64,000 nucleotides of DNA from Leptospira johnsonii (GTDB lineage: Bacteria > Spirochaetota > Leptospiria > Leptospirales > Leptospiraceae), in NCBI RefSeq assembly GCF_003112675.1, contig NZ_BFAY01000011.1, positions 1,240,001 to 1,304,000 on the forward strand, in the 5' to 3' direction. A program made the position numbers and the translations under genes. Each line of letters opens with the position of its first letter. Position 1 is the stretch's first letter. The notes under the pieces are model-generated. The model searched no databases. It saw nothing but the letters and a program-made list of their open reading frames with translations, and was not told the DNA's origin. Shown piece after piece: positions 8,100 through 17,050 of this stretch.

Positions 8100-9470
8100 T
8101 TGTTTTCCTTGCATGAACCGACTTCGAGTCGCACCAAAAAGAATAAGCCGAATCTTCCTCCCGGAGTTTTCGGCATCCGGGCCCTTCCTTACGTTTCTAA
8201 ATTGGCAAAAGATCCAATAGGATTTTTCCAATTGATGCAGTCCAAATTCGGAAAATCCGCCAGATTTGGTTTGAGACAGGTTACCTTTCATTTAATTACT
8301 CAGCCAGAGGATATCAAAAGAGTCCTTCAAGAAAACAACCAGAACTATCATAAGGGAGTTTTTTATAAGGAACTCGGAAGAATTTTAGGCAAAGGGTTGT
8401 TAAACAGCGAAGGAGAATTTTGGAAAAAGCAGAGAAAGCTGATTCAACCTTCTTTCCATAAACAAAGGATTTCCGAGTTCGTGGAGATCATGGCTCAGGA
8501 AACCGAAAAGACTTCCGAGAATTGGAAGAAAGTTTCCAGCCTAGATATATCCAAGGAAATGATGCGACTAACGTTTGCGATCGTGGGTAGAACCTTGTTC
8601 CGAACGGAAGTCGAAAGTTATGCTACAAGGATAGAACATTCTTTAAAGATCGCTTTGGAATTGGTGACTAAAAGGATCACTCGCATTTTTCCATTTCCTT
8701 TCAGCTGGCCTACTCCTGAAAATTTAAAACTCAAACGTGCTTTGAAAGATATGCATTCCGTGGTAGATGAACTCATTGCGGAACGTAAAAAAAATCCTTC
8801 TAATGATTTGATCTCTATGCTTCTCGAAGTCAAAGACGAAGAAACGGGAGAAACTATGAGTGAGGCCCAAGTTCGAGACGAGGCTATCACACTTCTTCTT
8901 GCCGGACATGAAACCACTGCAAATGCATTGTCTTGGGGATTTTATCTTTTATCCAAACATCCTGAGATCTGCGAAAAAGTAAGAGAAGAAGCCAATGCAG
9001 TTTTAGGAGATAAGACTCCTAGTTTGGAAGATGTTCAAAAATTGACATACACTCGCAAAGTATTGGATGAGGTTTTGAGATTATATCCTCCTGCTTGGGT
9101 GATCGAAAGGACTGCGATGGGTCCGGACCAAATAGGCGGTTACGATGTGGAGACTGGGACCAATATCTCCATCTGTATTTTTAATATTCATCGAAATCCT
9201 GATTTTTGGGAAAATCCTGACAAATTTGATCCGGATCGTTTTGACGAAGAAAGATCTGCAAACAGACCTAAATACGCGTATCTTCCTTTTGGTGGCGGAC
9301 CAAGGATCTGTATCGGTAATATTTTTGCACTAACCGAAGCTACCCTGATACTATCGATGTTGGTCAAAAACTATAAATTCCAAACGGAACCGAATCATCC
9401 TGTGGTTATGGAACCTTTAGTCACATTAAGACCGAAGTACGGAATTCTATTAAACATAGTTTCCACTTGA
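8100..9470 (+). CDS. Cytochrome P450 monooxygenase
   Basis: A 456-residue soluble P450 starting at TTG, with an AGGAG ribosome-binding site about 7 nt upstream. All family signatures are present: the I-helix oxygen-binding AGHETTANALSW, the K-helix EVLR (ExxR), DPDRF, and the heme loop FGGGPRICIG with Cys404 as thiolate ligand. Sequence style resembles the CYP102/CYP4-like fatty-acid or hydrocarbon hydroxylases. No reductase or ferredoxin is fused, so electrons must come from separate partners. Its substrate is unknown; a lipid is likely because a CoA-thioester operon lies 3.5 kb downstream (inference). Confidence 0.93.
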   Translation: MFSLHEPTSSRTKKNKPNLPPGVFGIRALPYVSKLAKDPIGFFQLMQSKFGKSARFGLRQVTFHLITQPEDIKRVLQENNQNYHKGVFYKELGRILGKGLLNSEGEFWKKQRKLIQPSFHKQRISEFVEIMAQETEKTSENWKKVSSLDISKEMMRLTFAIVGRTLFRTEVESYATRIEHSLKIALELVTKRITRIFPFPFSWPTPENLKLKRALKDMHSVVDELIAERKKNPSNDLISMLLEVKDEETGETMSEAQVRDEAITLLLAGHETTANALSWGFYLLSKHPEICEKVREEANAVLGDKTPSLEDVQKLTYTRKVLDEVLRLYPPAWVIERTAMGPDQIGGYDVETGTNISICIFNIHRNPDFWENPDKFDPDRFDEERSANRPKYAYLPFGGGPRICIGNIFALTEATLILSMLVKNYKFQTEPNHPVVMEPLVTLRPKYGILLNIVST

Positions 9471-9516
9471 CCCGATCTTTCCCGGCCGGAATCCTCCTAC
9501 CAGGGGGATTTCGACC

Positions 9517-10494
9517 ATGGAAAAGATGATAAAAAAACGCATCGACCAGGTAAAAGAAAAAGGTCACCAAAGGCTGACGGTTCTTTTGATCCCCCATGGA
9601 TTTGATAAGTCCTTCCATTTCCAAATTTCAATCTTCACTATCTTCTTTTTAGTCGGATTATTATTCGCGATCGTTGGTATCGCAGTTTTAGGAATTGTTC
9701 GTTATAATAATACAAGGATACAGATCAACGCGCTTGCTTCCGTTTACGGAAAGTATTTCGATGAATATATCGAATACAGCGAAAAGTTAGGAGATATCCG
9801 AGACGATTTCGCAAGTCTGAACGAGAATTTACAAGAAGTTCATTCTTTGATCGATGGTGAGTCGGACGAGTTACTTAAACTTCCCGATGAGTCAGACTCG
9901 GAAGACCTAGCTGCTAACGAATTAAAGCTAGAAGAAGCGGTGGATAAGGATCTAATGCTTGGAAGATCCTATCTTTCCGAAATTTACGGATATCGCTCGG
10001 TAAGAGTTTCTATGGAAAAGAACAAGGCCCTTGTGGATTCCGTATTTAACTTTTTGGATAACAGATACGGAATCATGAATTCTCTCCCATTCGGAGAGCC
10101 ATTATTATCTTATAATTTAACTTCTTATTATGGAATGAGAAGGTCTCCAACTTTTGGATACATGGAGTTCCATGACGGAGTGGATTTAGCAAATGTTCCT
10201 GGTACTGATATCGCAGCCACCGGCGACGGAAGAGTTTACCGAGCCATTTATTCCAACAGAGGATACGGAAATCACATTGTGATCGCTCATGCAAACGGGT
10301 ATTACAGTTTGTACGGTCACTGCACTTCTTTAAAAGTAAGAGAAGGTGAATATGTCCATAAAGGACAGAGGATCGCGACTGTGGGCGCAACAGGGAACGT
10401 AACCGGTCCTCACCTTCATTATGAAGTATGGATTGGAGAGTCGAACCGCACCGATCCTATGGATTATATGAAAGTAGGTTTCGGCCAATATTAA
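9517..10494 (+). CDS. M23-family (LytM) membrane-anchored peptidase
   Basis: A 325-residue protein with one N-terminal transmembrane helix (about residues 38-62), a charged coiled-coil-like region of about 100 residues and a C-terminal M23 domain. Zinc-ligand motifs HDGVDLA (HxxxD) and HLHYE (HxH) are intact, so it should be an active Zn endopeptidase cutting peptide cross-bridges of peptidoglycan in the periplasm. The coiled-coil plus LytM layout resembles MepM/NlpD-type cell-separation enzymes. It precedes ligA by 16 nt and may share its transcript. Confidence 0.88.
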   Translation: MEKMIKKRIDQVKEKGHQRLTVLLIPHGFDKSFHFQISIFTIFFLVGLLFAIVGIAVLGIVRYNNTRIQINALASVYGKYFDEYIEYSEKLGDIRDDFASLNENLQEVHSLIDGESDELLKLPDESDSEDLAANELKLEEAVDKDLMLGRSYLSEIYGYRSVRVSMEKNKALVDSVFNFLDNRYGIMNSLPFGEPLLSYNLTSYYGMRRSPTFGYMEFHDGVDLANVPGTDIAATGDGRVYRAIYSNRGYGNHIVIAHANGYYSLYGHCTSLKVREGEYVHKGQRIATVGATGNVTGPHLHYEVWIGESNRTDPMDYMKVGFGQY

Positions 10495-10510
10495 TTTTAT
10501 ATAATCGACT

Positions 10511-12598
10511 ATGCCTAAAAAAGTCCCGGCTAAAAAGACCTCCTCTAAAAAAGAGGAGCCAACCGAAACGTCTAAAAAAGTTTCCGTAGATCTTCCGAAG
10601 GATCCGAAGAAGGCGGAAAAGGAAATGCGCTCTTTAGAAGAGCAAGTCCGCCATCATCAATATTTATATTACGTTAAGAACTCTCCCGAGATATCCGATT
10701 ACGATTTCGATCAGATGTTCAAGAGGCTCCAGGCTTTTGAAGAAGCATTCCCTAAATTGGCCGATCCAGCTAGTCCGACTTTAAGCGTTGGCTCCGATCT
10801 GGACAAAGACTTCGAGAAATTTTCTCATAAACTCCCTGTTCTTTCTTTGGAAAATACGTACAACGAAGAAGAACTTATGGAATGGGTCCAGAAAACGGGA
10901 CAGGACGAGCTATATTCTGTCGAATGGAAAATCGACGGTGCTTCTATTATGTTATATTATGAAAATGGAATTCTAATTAACGGGGTAACTCGAGGCACAG
11001 GAGGGATTGGGGATGACGTTACCGAAAACATCAGAACCATTCGCTCTATTCCTCTCAGATTATCAGAGACTGTTTCCATTTACTTAAGAGGAGAAGTTTA
11101 CATGACTTTCCTCGAATTTGATGAATTTAACGAAGCTTCTGAAGGAAGATACGCAAATCCTCGAAACTTATCCTCAGGTTCTTTGAAACAGAAAAATTCT
11201 TCAGATGTAGCAAAGCGACCTCTTAGAATATTTACCTACGATGCTTTTTTTCCAGGTTCTAAGGCAAAATTCAAAACCCACCAAGAGGTAATGAAGAAGG
11301 CAGAAGATCTAAAGTTCCCTCTTCCACCAGATACTAAATTGCTGAAAGGATCTGAAATTCCGGCCGCGATCAAAGACTTTAAGAAGAAAAAAGAAAAAGT
11401 TGGATTTCCTACAGACGGATTAGTGATCAAACTAAATGATCTTTCTAAAAGAGAATCCTTGGGTTATACTTCTCATTCTCCTCGTTGGGCTCGTGCTTAT
11501 AAGTTCGATGCTTTGATGAAAGAAAGTAAAATCGTAGGAATCGATTATGCTGTGGGAAGAACGGGAAAGATAACTCCAAGAGCCCAAATTGAACCGATCA
11601 GTTTAGCGGGCACTACGGTCACATTTGCAACATTACACAACCAAGACTATATTGATGAACTGGGAGTAGGGATCGGAGCCACAGTAAGGATCTCCAAACG
11701 GGGTGAGATCATTCCTGCAGTGGAAGAAGTAGTCACTCCTGGAAAAGAAGTTTTTAAGATCCCTCTTCGTTGTCCTTGTTGCGGCACTAAAACCGAAAAG
11801 AAACAAGACTCTGTGGATTATTTCTGTCCGAATACTGACTGTCCAGATCGAGTAAAGAACGGGATCATATTTTATTGTTCTCGTAAACAAATGGATATAG
11901 AAGGACTGGGAGAGAAGCAGGTGGAATTTTTATATGATAAAAAGTATATCAAAGACATCGCAGATCTTTATTCTCTAAAATCTCATAAAGAAAAGTTAAT
12001 GGAAGAAGAAGGGTATGGAGAGAAGAGCGTATCCATCATTCTAAATGGGATAGAAGAATCCAAGAAGAAGGATTTTAGATTTGTACTTTCTTCTCTTGGT
12101 TTGAGAGAGATAGGTCCCAAAGTTGCGGAACTTCTAACAGAACATGGATATGATACAATCGATTCCATTATCTCTGCTGCTAAAAGTCCTAAGAAATTAG
12201 AAAGCGTATTAGAAATTCCAGGTATCGGTCCTTCTACGATAGAAGCTATCCAAGAGAGTTTTACCGATAAGAGGATCCTTTCTCTCATCGATCGTTTGAA
12301 AAAAGCAGGACTGAAAATGAAGGCTGATCCGATCGAAAAATCGGACAAACAACCATTTGCAGGACAGACCTGGTGTGTATCCGGTTCTTTTGAAAATTTC
12401 CAACCCAGAGATAAGGCAATGGATCTGGTCGTTTATTACGGCGGAAAAAAAGTAGGATCTATCTCTTCTAAAACAACTCACCTTTTGGCAGGACCTGGCG
12501 CCGGCTCCAAATTGGACAAGGCAGAAGAATTAGGAGTACAAGTGGTTTCTGAAGAAGAGTTTATAAAAATTCTAAATCAAAACGGAATTCAGATCTAA
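10511..12598 (+). CDS. ligA: NAD-dependent DNA ligase
   Basis: A 695-residue LigA, close to the usual ~670. It seals nicks in duplex DNA during replication and repair using NAD+. Domains in order: a Lys-rich extension (about 35 residues) not typical of the family, the Ia domain with HHQYLYYV, and the adenylation domain with catalytic Lys140 in EWKIDGA. Then come the OB fold, a four-Cys zinc finger (CPCC ... CPNTDC), helix-hairpin-helix repeats and a C-terminal BRCT domain. Every catalytic element appears intact. No clear ribosome-binding site precedes the ATG, perhaps because it is coupled to the M23 gene. Confidence 0.97.
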   Translation: MPKKVPAKKTSSKKEEPTETSKKVSVDLPKDPKKAEKEMRSLEEQVRHHQYLYYVKNSPEISDYDFDQMFKRLQAFEEAFPKLADPASPTLSVGSDLDKDFEKFSHKLPVLSLENTYNEEELMEWVQKTGQDELYSVEWKIDGASIMLYYENGILINGVTRGTGGIGDDVTENIRTIRSIPLRLSETVSIYLRGEVYMTFLEFDEFNEASEGRYANPRNLSSGSLKQKNSSDVAKRPLRIFTYDAFFPGSKAKFKTHQEVMKKAEDLKFPLPPDTKLLKGSEIPAAIKDFKKKKEKVGFPTDGLVIKLNDLSKRESLGYTSHSPRWARAYKFDALMKESKIVGIDYAVGRTGKITPRAQIEPISLAGTTVTFATLHNQDYIDELGVGIGATVRISKRGEIIPAVEEVVTPGKEVFKIPLRCPCCGTKTEKKQDSVDYFCPNTDCPDRVKNGIIFYCSRKQMDIEGLGEKQVEFLYDKKYIKDIADLYSLKSHKEKLMEEEGYGEKSVSIILNGIEESKKKDFRFVLSSLGLREIGPKVAELLTEHGYDTIDSIISAAKSPKKLESVLEIPGIGPSTIEAIQESFTDKRILSLIDRLKKAGLKMKADPIEKSDKQPFAGQTWCVSGSFENFQPRDKAMDLVVYYGGKKVGSISSKTTHLLAGPGAGSKLDKAEELGVQVVSEEEFIKILNQNGIQI

Positions 12599-12614
12599 AA
12601 GTCTCTTATAAAAT

Positions 12615-12636
12615 TATACGTCGCGTATAGTTTTTA
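12615..12636 (+). terminator. Possible intrinsic terminator after ligA
   Basis: TATACG (12615-12620), loop TCG, CGTATA (12624-12629), then G and a run of T (12631-12635). The stem is short and AT-rich, so termination may be weak. Confidence 0.4.
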
Positions 12637-12706
12637 TTACCTTCTCTCTTTTTATATCGATATCGCTAAAGGATTGAAAATTCTCCACTTTCATTACTAT
12701 AGAACT

Positions 12707-12895
12707 ATGACGCAAAAGAAATGCCCTCAGTGTTCTCGCATTTTAGAATGTGGGGTGGACCAAGGAACTTGTTGGTGTTTCGATATTCGTTTAGATCAGG
12801 AAGCTTTGAAGAATATAAGAGAAATGTACGAAGACTGCTTATGCGAAGATTGTTTAACTCGTTTTGAAACGAACGTAGTTAATCAAAATAATTGA
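12707..12895 (+). CDS. Cysteine-rich CWC-family zinc-binding protein
   Basis: A 62-residue protein from the ATG at 12707; an upstream in-frame TTG at 12674 would add 11 residues that look non-conserved. It begins MTQKKCPQCSRILECG, continues with GTCWCFD, and ends with CLCEDCL, giving eight Cys in all. The CxxC...CxC/CxxC arrangement is that of the small CWC domain family, probably a zinc-binding fold. No enzymatic function is known. It stands alone between ligA and the acyl-CoA operon. Confidence 0.6.
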   Translation: MTQKKCPQCSRILECGVDQGTCWCFDIRLDQEALKNIREMYEDCLCEDCLTRFETNVVNQNN

Positions 12896-12905
12896 ACAAC
12901 AGCCG

Positions 12906-12928
12906 TATAATATGTGAACGTTTGTTCA
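12906..12928 (+). promoter_or_regulatory. Candidate promoter -10 with overlapping palindromic operator
   Basis: TATAAT at 12906-12911 is a consensus -10 box. Immediately after it, TGAAC (12915-12919), a 4-nt spacer and GTTCA (12924-12928) form a perfect palindrome. No convincing -35 is visible. The position suits repression of the fatty-acyl operon that starts at 13043, as TetR-family fatty-acid regulators do (inference). Confidence 0.45.
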
Positions 12929-13042
12929 TCTTAATGCAGTTTTTTTTATCTAAATAAAAATCGATTGAAGCATAGGTCCTTCAAAGTAGAGTTTCCGCCG
13001 TAAGGAAAAAATCCTAGTTTATAGTGTTCTCAGGGGGAGTTC

Positions 13043-14935
13043 TTGGAAACTGATCAAAAGTATTTTTACGATATGCTGGAAAGGACGGCATCTAAATTTC
13101 CGAATAAGGAAAGTTTTTCCCGTAGAACGAAAGATGGTATTAAAGGAAGGACATTCTCCGAGATCAAGTCCTTAACGGATTCTTTAATTGCAGGTCTGAT
13201 CGAAGAAGGAGTCCAAAAGGACGATAAGATCTTGTATCTTTGTGATTCCAGCCAGAACTGGATCATAGGAGATATTGCGATCGTCTCTGTAGGCGCAGTT
13301 TCCGTTCCGCGAGGAACAGATGTAGTCGACGAAGATATATTATATATTGTTAATCATTCCGAAAGCAAATACGCAATCGTTCAGAAAGAAAAAGACAAAC
13401 AAAGATTAGTCAATCTAGGTTCTAAACTTCCTAGTCTAAAGAAAGTTTTTGTGATCGAGGATGATATAGGGGATCTAAAATCTGGAGCCGATACGATCCA
13501 AGGTCTGATCGAAAAAGGAAAATCGAATCTTTCAAAAGATCCTGGACTTATCCGCAAAAGACTCCAAGAAAAATCTCCGAACGAACTCGCTACTTTGATC
13601 TATACTTCCGGAACAACCGGAGCTCCTAAAGGAGTGATGCTTACACAAACAGGTTGGATTTCGGCTGTGGAAAAAGTGATTGGATTCGTTCAACTGACTT
13701 CAGCAGATTCGGGTGTAAGTCTTCTTCCTCCTTGGCATGCTTTCGAAAGAGCGATCGAGTATTGTATCTTAGAATTAGGTGCAGGCTTTCTAGTTTCCAA
13801 TATCAGCAATTTGAAAGAGGATTTGAAGGAATTCCAACCTACATTATTCCCTTCCGTTCCTAGGATCTGGGAATCTTTATATAATGGAATTATGAATAAG
13901 GTCTCCAAGGAGTCCGGCTTAAAACGGGCAGTATTTAATTTCTGCCTGAAGATCGGAAATCTTTGGGCTGTCCAGAAGGGAGTTCTATTCGGTTACGATT
14001 TCAGAATAGAGAAGCCTAATTTTATTGTTTGGATCTTCTCCAAATTATCTGCTTTAGTCCTTCTTACCCTATTATCTCCTCTCAAGTTACTTGCTCTTTT
14101 GGTCTTTAAGCCTATCCATAATGCTCTTGGTGGAAGATTGAGAGTATCCGTTTCTGCTGGAAGCGCTCTTCCTTCGGTAGTGGATAAGTTTTTATCCTCT
14201 ATTGGGTTAATCGTTTTGGAAGGCTATGGAATGACGGAAACTTCTGCAGTACTTTCCATTCGTAAGCCTAAACAACCTTCTCCTGGAACTGTAGGAACTC
14301 CAATACAAGGATACGAATGTATTCTGAAAGACGAGCATGGTAATCTAGTCCCTCAGGGTGGAAAAGGAAGTCTTTGGGTAAAATCCAAACAGGTTCTCAT
14401 GGGATATTATAAACGTCCTGAGTTGAACGATGTAGTTTTTGATAAAAATGGATTCTTTGATACGGGAGACATCATGCGTTTCAATTATAGAAACGAATTG
14501 GTGTTTGCGGGAAGGGCAAAGGATACTATAGTGCTTGCTGGAGGAGAGAATGTGGAGCCAGTTCCGATTGAGGACCAGCTTTTAAACTCTCCTTACGTGA
14601 ACCAAGTGATGGTAACAGGTCACGAGGCAAAACATTTGGTGGTCCTGATCGTTCCGGATTTCGAAAGATTGAAGGCCGAGTTCCCTGATCTGCCGGAAGA
14701 TGCGAATGTTTGGAATTCTCATCCTAAGATCAGAGAGATCTTTAAGAAGGAAGTTTCGGATAGAATATCTCGTAAAACAGGATTTAAATCTTTCGAGCTG
14801 ATCCCTCAAAATGCGTTCTATGTCATTCCGAGACCTTTCGATCCGGACAAAGAAATGACCAGGACCTTAAAGATAAAAAGAAACGAAATATTAGAAAGTT
14901 TTAAAAAAGAAGTTTCCGATCTAACGAAAAATTAG
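13043..14935 (+). CDS. Long-chain acyl-CoA synthetase (AMP-forming)
   Basis: A 630-residue member of the adenylate-forming family. It activates a carboxylic acid, probably a long-chain fatty acid, to its CoA thioester through an acyl-AMP. Evidence includes the P-loop YTSGTTGAPKGVM (about residues 190-202), GYGMTETSAV, the hinge region TGDIMRF and a C-terminal Lys-rich lid. A hydrophobic stretch around residues 330-355 is typical of FadD15-like enzymes and suggests membrane association. It starts at TTG after GGGGGAG. It leads a four-gene operon (spacings 21, 27 and 18 nt) for CoA-ester degradation. Confidence 0.92.
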   Translation: METDQKYFYDMLERTASKFPNKESFSRRTKDGIKGRTFSEIKSLTDSLIAGLIEEGVQKDDKILYLCDSSQNWIIGDIAIVSVGAVSVPRGTDVVDEDILYIVNHSESKYAIVQKEKDKQRLVNLGSKLPSLKKVFVIEDDIGDLKSGADTIQGLIEKGKSNLSKDPGLIRKRLQEKSPNELATLIYTSGTTGAPKGVMLTQTGWISAVEKVIGFVQLTSADSGVSLLPPWHAFERAIEYCILELGAGFLVSNISNLKEDLKEFQPTLFPSVPRIWESLYNGIMNKVSKESGLKRAVFNFCLKIGNLWAVQKGVLFGYDFRIEKPNFIVWIFSKLSALVLLTLLSPLKLLALLVFKPIHNALGGRLRVSVSAGSALPSVVDKFLSSIGLIVLEGYGMTETSAVLSIRKPKQPSPGTVGTPIQGYECILKDEHGNLVPQGGKGSLWVKSKQVLMGYYKRPELNDVVFDKNGFFDTGDIMRFNYRNELVFAGRAKDTIVLAGGENVEPVPIEDQLLNSPYVNQVMVTGHEAKHLVVLIVPDFERLKAEFPDLPEDANVWNSHPKIREIFKKEVSDRISRKTGFKSFELIPQNAFYVIPRPFDPDKEMTRTLKIKRNEILESFKKEVSDLTKN

Positions 14936-14956
14936 ACCGGGATTGGGAGAAAATTT

Positions 14957-16573
14957 ATGTTTTTAAATCCGTACTTAACGTCCTCCGATCTGGAATTTTA
15001 CGAAACCGTAAAGGACTTCGCAAAAGAAAGAGTATTGCCTTCCGTAGAAGATCGGGATGAACACGGTGTCTGGGGAGACGATATCTGGAAGGAAATGGGG
15101 AATATGGGTCTCTTAGGCATCCCTGTTCCGGAAGAATTTGGAGGCCAAGGCGGCACTTGTCTACAATGTTGTATTGCCCAAGAAGCGTTTAACGCTGGCT
15201 CCCTTGACGGGGGATTCGGACTTTCTTGGGGAGCCCATATGATTATCGGAACTCTTCCGATTCTCTTTCAAGGAACAGATGCTCAAAAGAAAAAATACCT
15301 TCCTAAACTTGCATCCGGAGAATGGATTGCCGGTCTTGCGTTGACTGAGCCTGATTCCGGTTCTGATGCGGCAGCAATGAATACATTCGCGACTAAAGTG
15401 GATGGAGGTTTTATTCTAAACGGAAGTAAACTGTTTATCACCAACGGACCGAATGGACAAGTATTCATCGTAATGGCGAGAACTACTAAGTCCAGAGGGC
15501 CGATGGGAGTTTCTGCATTCATAGTAGAATCCAATATGAAAGGATTTCATGTAAGTAAAGTCCTTAAGAAGTTAGGGCACAATACTTCCATGACTGCAGA
15601 ACTTTCTTTCCAAGATATGTTCGTACCGGACGAAAATCTTTTAGGTCCTCTAAACTCAGGTTTCGTTCGTATCGGAAAAGGAACACTCGAATGGGAAAGA
15701 ACAGTTCTAGTCGCAGCAGTTCCAGGTGGAATGGAATTCGGATTGGAACTTTGTTTGGATTACGCTTGGAAGCGTCACCAATTCGGAAAGCCGATCTTAT
15801 CCTTCTTCGGAGTACAAGAAAAAATCGCACGTAATTGGGCGTATCTTTGTGCTTCCAGAAGATTGATCTATTTCGTGGCGAATAAGAAGGACCAAGATCC
15901 AACTGCGAGCCTTCCGTTCGAAAGTTCTGCATTAAAAGTTTTTGTTACGGAAACTGCAGAAGAGTTAGCAAGCGATGCTGTTCAGATCCATGGTGGAATG
16001 GGTTATATGAGAGAATGTCATGTAAGCCGCCAATATAGAGACGTAAGACTCGGCACAATCGGTGGAGGAACTACTGAAGTCCAAAAAAGTATTATATCTT
16101 CCACTTACAAAGGTTTCGAGAAGTTGATGGACGTCCTACAACAATCCCAACCAGAAGAGATCAGAGCTAAGGCGGAAAAAATTCTAGCAAACACTCCCGA
16201 AGAGAGAGTCCTCACTGCTGCAAAAGAATTATTGAAAGCAGCCGGAGAACATTCCGACAGAAAGAAAAAACAAGCTCTGGAATTCGGATTTGCGGATCTT
16301 GCAGTATTCGTCACCACAGTTCAGTTAGGATTCTGGGACACGGCAAATTCTACTTCTGAGTACAAATCGGAAGATAGACTTAGAGATCTAAAAATACTTA
16401 CCTTCTATGCCGGATGCAGATTTTTCAAAAGTGTACATTTCTTAAAAGAACTAGATGCTGAAAAAACCAAAAATCTGATGAGACTTTTCTCTGAACTTCC
16501 TTCCGTGGAAAAAGAAGTGGCTGATTGTGTGGAGTTCCTGAAAAACGGGGTCTTAGGCGCACAACTCGCTTAA
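14957..16573 (+). CDS. Acyl-CoA dehydrogenase
   Basis: A 538-residue flavoprotein that introduces the alpha,beta double bond into acyl-CoA. Family motifs are LTEPDSGSDAAAM with the flavin-binding KLFITNG, RHQFGKPI, IHGGMGYMRE and GGGTTEVQ near residue 378. The IYEGT position used by medium-chain enzymes for the catalytic Glu reads IGGGT, as in the groups where the base sits on another helix. About 130 extra C-terminal residues extend beyond the usual ~380. GGGAG precedes the ATG. It should pass its product to the MaoC hydratase encoded next. Confidence 0.92.
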   Translation: MFLNPYLTSSDLEFYETVKDFAKERVLPSVEDRDEHGVWGDDIWKEMGNMGLLGIPVPEEFGGQGGTCLQCCIAQEAFNAGSLDGGFGLSWGAHMIIGTLPILFQGTDAQKKKYLPKLASGEWIAGLALTEPDSGSDAAAMNTFATKVDGGFILNGSKLFITNGPNGQVFIVMARTTKSRGPMGVSAFIVESNMKGFHVSKVLKKLGHNTSMTAELSFQDMFVPDENLLGPLNSGFVRIGKGTLEWERTVLVAAVPGGMEFGLELCLDYAWKRHQFGKPILSFFGVQEKIARNWAYLCASRRLIYFVANKKDQDPTASLPFESSALKVFVTETAEELASDAVQIHGGMGYMRECHVSRQYRDVRLGTIGGGTTEVQKSIISSTYKGFEKLMDVLQQSQPEEIRAKAEKILANTPEERVLTAAKELLKAAGEHSDRKKKQALEFGFADLAVFVTTVQLGFWDTANSTSEYKSEDRLRDLKILTFYAGCRFFKSVHFLKELDAEKTKNLMRLFSELPSVEKEVADCVEFLKNGVLGAQLA

Positions 16574-16600
16574 TCCACAAAAAAGAATAAGGAAATCGGA

Positions 16601-17032
16601 ATGTACGAAAGAGGAAAGACTTACGACGAAATACAAATAGGGGATAAGGCGAGTTTCACAAAAACGATTACTGAAACGGATATCTATATATTCGCAGGGA
16701 TCAGCGGGGATTTTAATCCTCTACATGTGGACGAAGAATATGCAAAGACCACAGTGTTCGGGACTAGGATCGCTCACGGTGGACTTGCCGCTTCTCTATT
16801 AGCTCCTGTGCTCGGGATGAAACTTCCCGGGTTAGGAACAGTAGCTTTAGAAACATTAACCAAATTCCGCAAACCTGTGTATCCTGGAGATACGATTACT
16901 TGCACAGTCACCGTGAAAGAAAAAATCCCAAGACTAAAAGCAGTCTCCATGAACATAGAGTGGACCAACCAAAAAAAAGAAACAATCGGCAAGGGAGAAT
17001 GTAAAGTTCTGCCTCCTTCTGCCCAAGCTTAG
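16601..17032 (+). CDS. MaoC-like (R)-specific enoyl-CoA hydratase
   Basis: A 143-residue single hot-dog-fold hydratase. The catalytic hydratase-2 motif is visible as GDFNPLHVD with Asp37 and His42, followed by FGTRIAHGG. It hydrates trans-2-enoyl-CoA to (R)-3-hydroxyacyl-CoA, probably as a dimer. It sits between the acyl-CoA dehydrogenase (27 nt upstream) and a thiolase-fold/DUF35 protein (18 nt downstream), so it catalyses the middle step of the operon's pathway. PhaJ-type enzymes feeding polyhydroxyalkanoate synthesis are the alternative, but no polymerase is nearby. Confidence 0.9.
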   Translation: MYERGKTYDEIQIGDKASFTKTITETDIYIFAGISGDFNPLHVDEEYAKTTVFGTRIAHGGLAASLLAPVLGMKLPGLGTVALETLTKFRKPVYPGDTITCTVTVKEKIPRLKAVSMNIEWTNQKKETIGKGECKVLPPSAQA

Positions 17033-17050
17033 AATTTTCAGGAGTTATAC

